Positions 46,462 through 59,287 of a stretch of 60,000 bases of DNA are shown here, piece after piece. The notes beneath the pieces were generated by a model. That model was not told where the DNA came from and made no database searches. It saw nothing but the letters and a program-made list of their open reading frames with translations. The stretch is from Bolinopsis microptera (Eukaryota > Ctenophora > Tentaculata > Lobata > Bolinopsidae): contig NC_087084.1 in NCBI RefSeq assembly GCF_026151205.1, forward strand, positions 11,623,453 to 11,683,452, in the 5' to 3' direction. Within the stretch, counting starts at the first letter, position 1; every line of letters begins with the position of its first letter. A program made the translations under genes and the position numbers.

Positions 46462-49400
46462 ATGGTTTTAAAGGGCACGATGCTAGCGTGCATCATACTG
46501 CTATGCCTTCAAGGGGTTCTTTTCGCAGGTCAGTAGAAAGATTTGTTGGTTAATGTAACTTGTGTTAGTAATAAGGTAATAGGAGATTCAAGAAATCTAT
46601 TTATACTGAGATTTTTAGAACTGCTCTATTTCCATTCAGCCAGATAACAGCTGAATGAATTTATTTTAGAAATTCAGGAATTGTTCTTAGGAATTTATTT
46701 TCAGCTCGCCAAACATTTGTTAATAGTTTTTAGTTCAGGGTTTTTATAATTTTTGCAAATCGTAATTGAATTTCCGATATTGATTACCACTATATCTAAC
46801 ACCTGCTGACAAGTTTTTCTTTACAGATTGCCCAGCTGGAAGCTTCATGTCAGCTGACGGCTGTCAGCAATGTGGACTGGACCAGTACAGTGCTGCAGGA
46901 GCTACATCGTGCACCCCTTGTCCTGAAGGACAGTTATCAGTGAAGGGAGCCACTTCTATAAAAGAGTGTTATGGTGGTGAGTAATATACATAATGATATA
47001 CATAAGATTTACTCAGTTTAGAGTTGTTACAATTTTCACAAACATAACATTATGCTTTATTCCTAGGTCTATGTCAAGTGGGCATCTTTAGACAACACCA
47101 TTTAAGAAACTAAAATTATTTCAATTATTTACTTTATTTTAATTATTAATGTTATTTCAGAGGATGATGAAACGTCTCACCGTGTTATAGTGTACAAAGA
47201 AGAGCTCGGTACTACCATAGAGATAGTGACCAAAAAGGGTGAGCTTGCCAAAATTATCTTTAGCTTTAAAAGAGTAATTATTAAACCAAATTGCAAATAG
47301 GTGATATTTTTGATAATGTTTTATATTTTTGGCTTCTTACTTTTATTTTGTTTTTGAATAACGTGTTACGTGCTAAAACTTAGTTTGAATCTGCAGAGTT
47401 ATTGTAAAAATATTACATATTTCAGGTTTTGTGACAGATAAGGGTAAGTTTTTATGTAAATGACGGTAAATTATTATGTAAATTATTGGTATCAACACAT
47501 TACATTGATATCTATATTTATGTACTTAGACTTACCTACTGCCAGCAATCTGCGATAAGGCACATTTCTGCTCAACAATTAGTAAAACGGATACATCCCT
47601 ATCATGTATCATCTTGATTCTTGGTGAACATTTTGAACAAGAATTTATAATATCATCATTTTTCAGAGGATCCAACCGATTTTAAACCAATCACCATTCA
47701 TAAAGGTTTGAAATATTTTCTTTTTTTTCTTCTATTTTATCATATTTTTCTGCTTCCTACAACTTTACGTTTAGGAACCGACCGGTCTGGGATTTTGGCT
47801 GCCGGACCGGATTTTCCAGATATCAATCTATTTTATGGATAGCCAGATTTTACAGAACCGGATTTTAGGAAGGGGAAATATAATGCCGTAAGAAAATTTA
47901 AAATAATCCTTTTGTTGGGCTTTTATCAATTATAATACTAAAAGCCATGCGGAATTTCACTGTTCTCCTCGGATTCTGAAAGAGTTCGATCTGATTTTAT
48001 TAAACTAAATTAGTTGAACTATTATACCGAAGGATCAAAACATATGTGAAATATCATATACTGAACACAGGAAGAACCTATCTTAAAAGTTCTTCCTGTG
48101 AAAATCTTCTAAAGTTAAATTGGGAAAAACGTGGTCTATCTCGTGCAAACTTTCCTAATGACCAGGGTCCCATACGGAATTACACAATAAGACATTGTTT
48201 ACGGTCCGACCGTTTTCTTGATTTAATAATCGACAAATTTTTAAATAATATTCAATTTTCAATGCAAGTAGAAAGTTTCTTATGGTAAATTTCACAGTGT
48301 AGATTGAATTACAATATTTATAGTTTAACTTTAACTTACATTGCGTGCAGTCGATTAGTTGCACAAAACAATGATGCAGGATTATTAAGTTGCAGGATTA
48401 TTAAGTTATTACTCCGCCGTAGATTGTAGAAGTTTTAAGAAGCTATAAAATCACATACGAACTTTTAATTCCATAATCGGATGTTCGAATAATCGAATAT
48501 GTGATAATCTATAATATCTTAGCGCTCCCTCATCAGAATGCAAATATCTTGCAACATTTAAAAAATTAATTGCCGGCTCTTCTTTTGCCTTCTTTATCTT
48601 TATCTAGTACCATACCAAAGTACCAATGGGCAAATATTCGGTCAATCACGGTCTACAAAAAGTCATTGCAGTTCATACAAATGATTTAAATTTTGTTTAT
48701 TTAAAATGATTGGTGTTAGAGACCCTAAAAAACTATTTATAGTTTTTTATAAAACAAAGTCATCCTCGACATTATTCACTACGTATACGATATGCAGCGA
48801 TCCGATCAAAAAGTGAACAATGCAATTTTCAAACAACCCCAATTTTAGGGTTCGTGTGCCCAGAGGGAGAAACAAAGTGTGGCGATGTTGACGAATGTGT
48901 TCCCAACAGTGGTCTGTGTAATGGCGCTGCTGCGTGCTCAAACGGCTTTGATGAATCGCCGGAACTTTGTGCAAGTATGCAGAGATATTCCTAAATACTT
49001 AAATACTGTTTTAGTGTTTTATGAGGTGGTATTATAAAGTTATAAGTGTTATATGTAAATAAGATTTATTCATTAGATAGAAATTAGAAATATCGGGTAG
49101 GAGAGTTAGAATTAACCCAAATATCAGGGACACGAATGACTACTCCAGGATTTAAGAAACTAAACTTTCAACACTGAAAACATTCAGATTCTTGCCACAA
49201 TTAGTAAGATACATCCTAGTCAGTATCTCCTGATTCTGTGAACCTTAACAAGAATTTTAAAATATTTTCAGAGATCCAAACCGTTTAACCAATCACATCA
49301 TAGGTTTGAAAATTTCTTTTTCTCTAAATTTAATAATTGATTCTACCTTACGTTTAGAACGACGGTCTGATTTGGCTGCGAGATTTCAGTAATCACATTA

Positions 49401-52400
49401 TGGATGACAGATTTTAGCAAACGGTTAGAGGGAATTAATGCCGTAAGAAATGTAAAATAATCTTTGTTGCTTTTATCAATTATAATACTAAAGCCATGCG
49501 AATTCTACTGTTCTACCGAATACTGAAAGGTTTCGATCAAGTTTATTAAAATTAGTTAGACTTTATACCGAAGGTCAATACAATGTGAAATATCTATACT
49601 ATCACTAGAAGAACTATCTAAAAGTTCTCTACCTAGTAAATCTTCATAAAGTTAATTGGAAAAACGTGGTAATCCGTGCAACTTTCTATGACGCCATACG
49701 GAATAACAATAAATACATGTTTACAGTCCGACCCGTTTTCTGATTAATACGACAAATTTTTAAAGTATATCAATTTCATGCAATAAGTTTCTTATGAATT
49801 TCACAGTGAAAATGAATAAATATTAAGTTTAACTTAACTACATGCGGCAGTCGATAGTGCCAACAATATGAGCGGATTATGTAATTGCAGATTATAAGTT
49901 ATTACTCGCGCGGAATGATTGCTAGTTTTAGAAGCATAAAATATGACGATTTAAGTTCCAAATCGATGTTCGAATAATCGAAAGTGATAACTATAATTTA
50001 GCTCTATTCAGAATGCTAAATATTTGCAAAATTTGAAAAAATTATTGCCGGCACTTTTTGCACTTCTTTACTTATCTAGTACATAATACCAATGCATATT
50101 GGTCATCCGGTTTAGTTAGCAACAATTTGATAAATTTGGTATTTAATAAATGGATGTTTAGACCTAAATAGTTTAAGTTTTTTTAACAGCACTCGACATT
50201 ATTCACTACGTATACGTATCCGATCGATCAAAAATGAACATATTCAATTTTCAAAACCCAATTTAGGGTTCGTATGCCGAGGAGAAACAAAGTTGGCGAT
50301 GTGACAATGTGTTCAACAGTGGTATGTTAATGCGCACTGCGTGCTCAACGGCTTTGATAACGCCGACTTGTGCAAGTATGCAGAATTTCTGAATCTTAAA
50401 TACAGTTTTCAGTGTTTTTAGGTGTAATTATAATAGTTTATAAGTGTTTATGTATATAAATTTATTCATTAGATAGAAATTAGAAATATCGGGTAATTAT
50501 TTTTGACGATGGAAAATAGTTGAACACTTCACCAGGTTATCAGTGCCCGGCTGAATACGAAAAGTGTGCGGACGGACTGCAATGTTTTCAATCAGCTGGA
50601 AAATGTGATAAATATAAAGTTTCTCACTGTAACGATAAGTCCGACGATATGGGCTGCGATTGTAAATTGAACGAAATGATGTGTGCTGACGGAAATGGAT
50701 GTGCTCTCGTTTTGAAAAAGTGTGACGGTCAAGCACAATGTGCTGACGGGTCCGATGAGAGTGACGACATTTGCTATGGTTAGCACTAAATTATTTGACA
50801 TAATATTTGACATAATATTCAACATGATATTCACACATTTCCATAGTCATCCTAATCATATGGTAGTTTTGTTAGACAATTTGAAACATTTGAGATTTGC
50901 AATGAAACGGCAGATTTCCTAGGTTTAGATTTGTTCGGCACTGCTATTATTCATTATTCGATAAAACATATTTAACATATTTATTATGTTCAAACTAGAT
51001 TTGGGTGTATGCTCGAAAGGCACGAAATTGTGTACCAGTGGTAACCAGTGTATTTCTATTGCAACAATGTGTGACGGAACTGTAAACTGCGACGATGGAT
51101 CGGATGAAGATTCTGACTTCTGTACAGGTTTGTGGAGGTATTATTTAACTTAATTAACTGTTTTGTTCATATTGGCTATCATTTAACTTTGATTAATCAA
51201 AGAAATCAAAGTACATTTTAGTTTGTCAAATTCGTGTCCACTTTACATTTAATTAGTCAATAGATTACTGTATTTAATTTTCATAACTGCAGAATACGAG
51301 TGTCCGCCTTATCAAAGAAAGTGTGATGGTAATAAATGTCTGCCCCAATGGAATCTGTGTGACTCAGAGCCAGACTGCGAGGACGAGTCAGACGAAGATC
51401 CTGCCTTCTGCGCTGGTAAGCAGATTATTTTAACAATATTAAGCTATATAAATTTAGAATTATGAATTATAAATCAATAATAAATAATAAATAATAAATA
51501 ATGAATAATCACTTTACCAGCCTACGAGTGTCCGGCAGCCAAAAAGAAGTGTGCGGACGGTATACAATGCGTTCCTAAGAAACTCTTCTGTAATGGTAAA
51601 GCAGAGTGCACCGACGGGTCAGATGAGTCCGAGGAAGAATGCGCAGGTTCGTAGAATAATTATTGAAATTTGAAATAATATTTGAAGTATGGAAATATTG
51701 AGATTTGATTTACGAATTGCAACAATGAAACAAAAACGAGTTTATGTCGGTTTCTCTGATTTTAATGTATTTTTCAATGCAGAGAAAAAAGGAGGAGGTA
51801 AAAATGTGATTGAGAAAGGGAAAGGAACAAGGATCCCAAAGAGAGGTCAGTATAGCACATTAATTATAGTTAAAGTTCTTAATAGTATATTAAGTTCAAG
51901 TCAGGGTACATTAAAACCATTCAAAACTTTTAACATTACATATAAAGAGGCCTTTTTAATCCGGTTTTTAATTTTTATGAACCGCTTATCACTATGAACT
52001 TGCTTGCGTTTGCATAACTATAAGCAAACTCCATGCAAAGTTGTTTAACAGTAATGATCTCGATTTGTTGTGACGGATTTGGAACCTTTAATTAATATTC
52101 AATTAAAAAACAAGTTCACATAAAATCATTTCTCAGAAAAAGAAGAGAGAGTTATAAAATTGACGAAGGAGGAAAAGCGTAGAAAGTTAGAACAACAAGA
52201 GAAGGAAGATAAAGTCCCAGAGCCAGAGCCAGTAGTCCCAGTAGAGCCAGAGCCAGTAGTACCAGTAGACCCAGAGCCAGTAGTCCCCGTAGAGCCAGAG
52301 CCAGTAGTCATAGTAGACCCAGTCCCAACTGCCACTTCATGTAAGAATATGACGTGTTATAATTTTCTAAATATTTTTACACAAAATCATTTGTAATTGA

Positions 52401-55400
52401 TTCTGGAATTAATGTATACTGTATATAGCGTTTCAAGAAGATTTCTTAGATGATTAATTAAATAATTAATCGGATGGTATTCAAGCCTTAAGTTACTTTT
52501 TGAATTATTCCCACAGGATTAATTTCACAGAATTTAAAAATCTTTGTTGGAATAAAAGTTACTGAATAACACTATTCCAGATTTCACGGAGTATGCCACT
52601 ACATCATCGTGGATAACACTTGGAGGTCCTGGAAAATGTGAGTGCCCCAGCCCCCAATCCCCATTATTTTAATTCTTCCTTTTTCATGGCTTGGCTCAGT
52701 TGGTTAATCTGCCTGCTTGTTAAATACAAGGTACCAGGTTCAATTCCCAATTTTCAGCTTCCCACTTAATTGGCTGGTTACACTTGTGTAACAATGTGGC
52801 GGTTGGATTGTCCGAAATAAAATGAGAGTTAGATAAAATGCAAGTGATGCACGTACCTTTAGTGACGTATATTGAAAAAAATTAATCAATTAATATCCTA
52901 TTATATTCCATATTGATCGAATGATCATTTCCATTTCTAATCCTATGCAACCCTATGCATATCAGTATCACTTATAGTTATGCAAGCTGACACGGATCTG
53001 TGCATAATACTATAACGAAATGAAGTGCAAAATATTTACATATTTACATATCCGCCACTATAGACTTTATACAGTAAAACCCCGATTTACCGCAAATCTC
53101 AATTTAACCCCAATAGTCTGCGGTAAATAGGGTTTTACTTACTTCCGTTTCCTATTGAGTGAATCCGTGCGTGGTGATATGGTTCAATTTGACAATTCTT
53201 GACATTTAGCTCACCACTGATTTTAATAACATTCTCATTCTGAGATTGTACGCAAAATAATTTTTGGATTGTAATCATTTGGTCATTGTAACTGATACTA
53301 ACGTCAAGACAACTAAGCCAGGATGAAAAACAAACGGTGACAAACAAAGCTTCAGGCTTTGTACACAATATCAAAGAAAGTGACACTTAAGGTATACTTA
53401 GAAACGATCAAATTTATTGACTTAATTGATTTTTGGCTAGCTTGAGTCATGCGAATCGGCAATAACACATTTTAGCTTAATCGCATATATTTAGATTAAA
53501 AAGCTGGATTGCTGACCAAGAATGCGGCTTACCTGCACAAACCAGTATTGCATCAACACGCAAAGGAGTACTTCGACGGCTCAAGTATTGAGGTACGTAT
53601 AGCACACAAGAAAAAGTCAGATTCACCATCTTCCTGATTTAAACGTGTGGAGATCACCTCTGGACAGTTCCAGTGAGATTGTGCAAAATCATACCTCTCG
53701 GCTTATCCACTTCACACACAACGATAACGGCAAATAGATAGCTTGCAATGACTATGACTGAACTATAGCATCAACGATGGGTTGTTGACTTAGTGTTGAG
53801 GTGAGATCTTGTACAACTCAAATGCAAAATGCGCAAGCATATCGAGACGTGAAGACTTTTTTTCAACGGAATACTGCAAGAGCAATATAGTGTATATGTA
53901 AGAACTCTCAAAATGTGTTGTGGAGTGATAAATGTGGGACGATGTACGAACTTGAATCAAGTAATTTGTTTCAAGAAAATGGGACAGAACTGTTGAGGAA
54001 AATGTCGTGATAATGTGCGCATACAAGCTTCAAATTGGAAATACTAGAAATGCTTTGAATTACAGGATGTTATTAGCTGGTAGAACATTGATAATTCCTA
54101 AATGTTTTGGAGACATTGTTAAATTAAATTTTATAATATTCACCAGTGTCAACTGTCATCTTTAATTGAAGCGATAATAAATAATGTAGTAACATTGTGG
54201 ATCTGATAAAAATGACTTGTAGGTAGAATAATAAAATTCTCCGAACAACGCTGGTAATATTCAGTTAAAATCGTCTGAACGAAACTCTATTTTAAGGGAC
54301 TTATGACGTTGTGTTGGGATTGTGTATAGTGACGATAATGACATAATTGACGACCTCAGCTCTCAAATACTTGACTAGCAAAACTTCTGTTCACCCATGC
54401 AGTCAGTTCACGTGGATCTTATAATCAACACTTAAAACGGATGTTCTATACATTATACATCTACAGTTTTAATGACTCTAAAAATATCTAATAGAAAGAA
54501 AGTATTAGAATCACCTCACATCGATTGATTTGCAGGATGTAATTACGTATCAAACGCGCTCGCGGCGGAATATTCTAGACTCATAAGTACAAGACCCATA
54601 GGCGGAAAACACATTAATATCGCATGCACTAGGTAGCAGTACAAAGCAAATTCAGCGCGGCACACAGCATTCACTGTGTCATAAATGTGAAACGCGAGAT
54701 TCTAATTTTGACGTATTGTATCTTTAATATCTGAAATACTAACTTATCGAGAGCTATAAATAGCTTGGACATTATAAACATAAATAAGTTCGACATGTCT
54801 AGTTTTGCTTTGGTGAGATTTATAACTAACGTTTGATCAAATTCTGCTTTCCAGGCCAAATATGGCTCCAAATAATGGCAAATAATGGCAAATATGGCAA
54901 GTAAAGATGTATACTGACTAAGAACTAAGCAGAATACTTGATAAAATTCTAAGTCAACGATTACAAGTTGCATTGATTAAATCATTCTGAAATAACAGAC
55001 AATCAAGAATCAAGACGGACGATAATATTGTTGATGTAAATTAGGGTGTGCAGTGTATAATGTGGACTGATAAATAGACAATCATGGCGCCACAGCTCTA
55101 TACTATTCAAATTTAACAACCAGGAAATTCTTTCACCTTATCGCAGATACAGATTATACGATAAGGACTGTGATGTATAATCAACACTTAAACGGATGTT
55201 CTATACATTATACATCTACAGTTTTAATGACTCTAAAAATATCTAATAGAAATAAAGTATTAGAATCACCTCACATCGATTGATTTGCAGGATGTAATTA
55301 CGTATCAAATGCGCTCGCGGCGGAATATTCTAGACTCATAAGTACAAGACCCATAGGCGGAAAACACATTAATATCGCATGCACTAGGTAGCAGTACAAA

Positions 55401-56948
55401 GCAAATTCAGCGCGGCACACAGCATTCACTGTGTCATAAATGTGAAACGCGAGATTCTAATTTTGACGTATTGTATCTTTAATATCTGAAATACTAACTT
55501 ATCGAGAGCTATATATAGCTTGGACATTATAAACATAAATAAGTTAGACATGTCTAGTTTTGCTTTGGTGAGATTTATAACTAACGTTTGATCAAATTCT
55601 GCTTTCCCGGCCAAATTTGGCTCCAAAGAAAGTGTGATAAAACATTAATCACATGCCTTCTCATGCGATATCAACATTTTCAAAACTCGGCAAGCCTCGT
55701 GATTGAAAATGTCGATATAACCCTCGGCAAGCCTCGGGAAATATCGAAACTTTCGCTAACTCGGCAAGCCTCGTGGGCGAAAGTTTTGATATCGCATGAG
55801 AAGGCATGTGATAAATGTATAATATTCCATATTGATCGAATGATCATTTCCATTTCTAATCCTATGCAACCCTATGCATATCAGTATCACTTATGCAAGC
55901 TGACACGGATCTGAGCATAATACTATAACGAAATGAAGTGCAAAATATTTACATATTTACATATCCGCCACTATAGACTTTATACAGTAAAACCCCGATT
56001 TTCCGCAAATCTCAATTTAACCCCAAACTCCGCGGTAAATTGGGGTTTTACTGTACTTCCGTCTTCCATAATTGAGTGGAATCCGTGCGTGGTGATTGGT
56101 GAAATTTGACAATTTGCTTGACCAGTTTAGCTCCACGCACCGATTTAATAATTCAGTCTCAATTCAGAATATCACGCGAAAAATAATTTTGCGAATATTT
56201 AATCATTGAGTCATTGAAACTATACTAAACGGTCAGAGACAACAGCTACAGCCAGGATGAAAAACAAACGCGTGAGCATGAACACAAGCTAGGCTATTGT
56301 ACACAAACTCAAAGAAAGTGAAACACCTCAAGTTAGCTAACCCATATTTTTGACTTTTTGTTTTTTGTGCCTACGGCATTTGAGTCATGGATATCGGCAA
56401 AAACATCGTTTGTAGCCAATAGAAATACTATTTCAGATGGTAAGAAGTCCTGTGATTGCTGGACCAAGGAATGCGGCTTCTGCACAAACCCAGATTGCAT
56501 CAACACGTTCAAAGGAGGACTCGACGGCTCCACAGGTATTGGAGTACGCTCATTAGTCCACAAGAGAAAAGTCAAGACCATCTTCCTGTATAAAAGTGAT
56601 GGAGCTACCTGCGGACAGTTCCAGTGGAGTCTGAACAGGATCTCCCTCTCCGGCTGTATCAGCTGTCACACACCTCAACGCATAAGGGACAAGATTAAGG
56701 AGCTAGGCAATGGAGCTATTGACTGGAACTTTGCCATCAACGATGGGGTTGTTGAGCTTAGTGTTGAGGGTGAGATCTTGTACACCTCGAAGCTGACAAG
56801 ACAATGCGCGAAGGCATACGGAGACGTGAAGAGCTTTTCTTTCACCGGAATGAACTGCAAGAGCATGTTCGTGTGGGTGATTGATGGTATGGACCTCTCA
56901 TCTGTGTGTGGTGGAGCTGATAAATGTGGAGCGGATGTAGCACGTTGA
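46462..56948 (+). CDS. Paralog C: divergent member with split C-terminal exon
   Basis: Exons: 46462-46528, 46827-46976, 47161-47238, 47426-47443, 47667-47705, 48849-48974, 50536-50778, 50999-51127, 51293-51415, 51521-51646, 51783-51845, 52137-52340, 52581-52637, 56437-56948 (TGA). All introns are phase 1; about 644 aa. Signal peptide identical to A and B; GCC2/GCC3 module diverged (CQQCGLDQYSAAG). The linker is longer and the microexon is 18 nt. Six LDLa modules are present. The proline repeat has only about five PEPVVPVE/D units and ends on its own exon. A small extra exon (YFTEYATTSSWITLGGPGK) is supported only by open frame, splice sites and phase. The C-terminal domain sits on exon 14. 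Degraded duplicates of exons 5-6 and 14 lie in introns 6 and 13. Confidence 0.8.
49190..50497 (+). pseudogene. Deletion-riddled copy of 47570-49100 (exons 5-6 of C)
   Basis: Aligns throughout to the preceding 1.5 kb but is about 15% shorter. Differences are overwhelmingly one-base deletions, in exon and intron alike (GTTCGTATGCCGAGGAGAAA for GTTCGTGTGCCCAGAGGGAG). Exon 6's copy, about 50267-50376, has no usable frame. Confidence 0.85.
52221..52330 (+). repeat. Coding proline repeat of paralog C, about five units
   Basis: The same 24-bp unit with alternating GTAGAGCC and GTAGACCC ([16 protein letters not shown]). It is the shortest array of the three. Confidence 0.88.
52683..52860 (+). mobile_element. 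tRNA-derived SINE in intron 13 of C
   Basis: A-box TGGCTCAGTTGG and B-box GGTTCAATTCC are spaced as in a tRNA, but no convincing anticodon arm or acceptor stem forms. An unrelated body (GTAACAATGTGGCGGTTGGA) follows. Confidence 0.65.
53110..54420 (+). pseudogene. Deletion-riddled copy of 56010-57441 (exon 14 of C and flank)
   Basis: 52890-53100 matches 55820-56020 almost exactly. From about 53110 the copy continues but loses single bases every 5-10 positions, including through exon 14 (about 53510-53930) and its 3' UTR, up to 54420. Confidence 0.85.
54421..54872. repeat. 452-bp direct repeat, copy 1
   Basis: About 98% identical to 55177-55627, from ATAATCAACACTTAAAACGG to TCTGCTTTCC-GGCCAAAT. 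No coding potential seen. The spacer 54873-55176 is unique. Confidence 0.92.
55177..55627. repeat. 451-bp direct repeat, copy 2
   Basis: Partner of 54421-54872. Unlike the neighbouring degraded block, these two copies differ by only a handful of substitutions. Confidence 0.92.
55637..55813. mobile_element. Foldback MITE with three nested hairpins
   Basis: Terminal arms ATCACATGCCTTCTCATGCG and CGCATGAGAAGGCATGTGAT are exact inverted repeats. Inside are three successive hairpins (arms CATTTTCAA/TTGAAAATG, TCGATAT/ATATCGA, AAACTTTCGC/GCGAAAGTTT). Each presents the same core CTCGGCAAGCCTCG. Confidence 0.88.
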
Positions 56949-57138
56949 ATACAAATTAATTTGTTTTCAACGGACAAATGGACAGTAAACTGTTTTGAGG
57001 TTAAGATTTGTAGTGCCCATAAAGCCCCGTAATTGGAAAATACTAGAAACTTTTAATTTAAGAATTGTTATTAATGTTTAGAACAGTTAGAATAGATTCC
57101 CTTTATATTTTTGGAGACATTGTTTAAATTATTTTATA

Positions 57139-57144
57139 AATAAA
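57139..57144 (+). other. Polyadenylation signal of paralog C
   Basis: AATAAA about 190 bp after the stop, in a context (TTATTTTATAAATAAAATCA) conserved with the A and B 3' flanks. Confidence 0.6.
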
Positions 57145-57509
57145 ATCAACCGTGTCAACTGTCATCCTTTTAATTTGACTAAAAATATGTTATACCATTT
57201 GTTGGACGATAAAAATGACTTAGGTGGGTGATGAAATTAAAAAGTAAATCATCGCAAACCGCTTTGGTACTAATTAGGTAAAATCCGCTGGACGAAACTC
57301 TTTATTTTAAGGGACTTATGGACCGTTTGTTGGGAGCATTTGTTACTTAGTAACATACATCCCGACATGACTGACGGACTCTGCTCCAAAACTTTGCACT
57401 GCAAAACGTTCTGTCTTCACCAATTTCACGTTGGATCTTCATAATTCCAACGGTGAAAAAAAACGAGTTCAAGTCAACGTCTTAAATTAAATGTATTTCT
57501 AATGCATTA

Positions 57510-58480
57510 TAGTGCGATTTCACAAAAACGATAATTTTTCTAAATCACTAGAAATATGACGAAATTAACCTATGTTTTACCATGTTCAGCCATCAGCATG
57601 TTACGATGTTAACATATTGCTGCCTCATAATAATATTTGGCTGGGGGAGCGGGTGGTGAAGTGGTAACACGATCCAGTCCCATGCAGAAGGTCCCGGGTT
57701 CAAATTCGGTCTGATGCAAGTCGTCCAGTCACAAAGCTGTGATTTGGTAGAGTATCAGATGGTGAGTGGTGATTCATACTCCCTGTCTCATAGGACTAAC
57801 CCCCCTACAGCTAGTATAATACTAGTATAGTGCCTTGGCACAGAGTGGTTTAGGGTAACTGAAACGGGGATAAGCACCTCAGGCATCCCAACACCGGGAA
57901 AGACATTCCCTTTTATCTGAATCTCGTTATTTGATTATAATGTTTGTGGCTGCTACACGGTTTTATCATGTTGATTGATCAATAGTACGTAATATAGGGT
58001 GTCTCAGCTAATAATATATCAATATTTGCTCAATTTCACGCATGCTGAGATATCATCAAGAGTAGGTAACCTGGAGGCATGACTTTTTAACGGAACAATT
58101 GTCGAACATGTAGGTAATTTTCATGCGTACCCATCCTTTCAACTGGACAGTGGACACTCAAAATAATGGTCAAACACGGCAGCGAGGCCGAGGGGTCTGT
58201 ATTATTATTTATTCCGTCACAATCACAATGTTAATAGTGTGGCAATGTAAAGGTTTCCATGCCGACCGTATTTAGGCGATATCTTATCAGCCGCTTAAGA
58301 TATCGTTATGGTACATAGTTTGCCTAAAGAATGAGACGATTATTTATAGACACAATGATAGATGTAATTTCTTAGTCATAGTGTGATCACCAAATTACCT
58401 ACACCGTGCTTTTTAATAAACCTTTTTTTACTAAAATTTACCAATATCCTAAACTTCAAATAAACGTTTTCTTATATTCA
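57510..58480. mobile_element. Divergent right half of the TTTGTCACA-rich transposon
   Basis: Matches the 29120-29890 part of the intact element in the same orientation (ATCAATAGTACGTAATA, CAATTTCACGCATG, GGCGATATCTTATCA, ACCAATATCCT). A tRNA-derived SINE is nested within it. Confidence 0.75.
57645..57925 (+). mobile_element. tRNA-derived SINE nested in transposon remnant
   Basis: The tRNA-like head has A-box TGGTGAAGTGG and B-box GGGTTCAAATTC. The body ends GGGTAACTGAAACGGGGATA and AGCACC. Flanking sequence on both sides matches the transposon, so this is a nested insertion. Confidence 0.75.
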
Positions 58481-59287
58481 TGAGATCGAGTTGTTTTATT
58501 TTATAGATATGATTTTGAATAAAAATTAGACAAGAGTTTCAATATGACAAGTTATAGCAAATAGTTGACTGATTAAACTGTTTTCAAATTTTTAGCCAAA
58601 AATCAACTTTTTCAAACTAAAACTATACACCGACTAAGAAAATTAAGCAAACTTAACGAAACTTCGTATGCTTTTTAAAGATGGTGCTGAAAGAAAAATG
58701 TTTCTACGAATCAACTATGGTTATGATATTAGAAAATCATGAAATAATCATAATATTAGGAAAACTAAAACCTCGGTTGAAACATGAGCGCATATGAGAA
58801 GTGGATAAAACCATTAAAATCAATGCCCACAAATAACACACATTCTGTTCCAGACAGACAAATTTTGGGCAAAAAATTATCACATGCACAATCGCATTAT
58901 ATATATGAGGAACTTTTCAACAACCCCTTGAAAGAGCTTTTGCACAATGTTCAACAAATATACATTGGATGCTTTTTTTCTCTTTAAAAACTACGTCACG
59001 TTACCATGGCATTACTACGATAAAATAACTATTTGTTAAAATAACACGTGGCGCTAAAAAAGATAAAAACTTGTTAGCTATTTCATAGCAAGAGATCAGA
59101 GGATGATAATTTCAGTTTTTTTCATCGTTTTCACATTTTCTTGAGAGATTTTGTTCATAACCTATCAGGATGACATTTATCTGAGTACGTCTAAAGAACT
59201 AAGAAAAACTACATAAAGAGCAGAGATGTAGTGAGATAGTTGAAGGACTGGAGGAGGATAGAGAGGTGGTGTGGAGGAACCGTTCTT
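58481..59287. other. Gene-free stretch
   Basis: AT-rich. A 67-codon frame at 58784 has no recognisable feature and no splice or promoter context. I see nothing else. Confidence 0.5.

Noticed and set aside
48046-48288. 80-residue frame in intron 5 of C
   Set aside because: No motif, no conservation in A or B, and its deletion-rich duplicate does not help.
52683-52755. Functional tRNA gene
   Set aside because: A and B boxes are present but acceptor and anticodon stems do not form; better explained as a SINE head. The same applies to 57645 and 42205.
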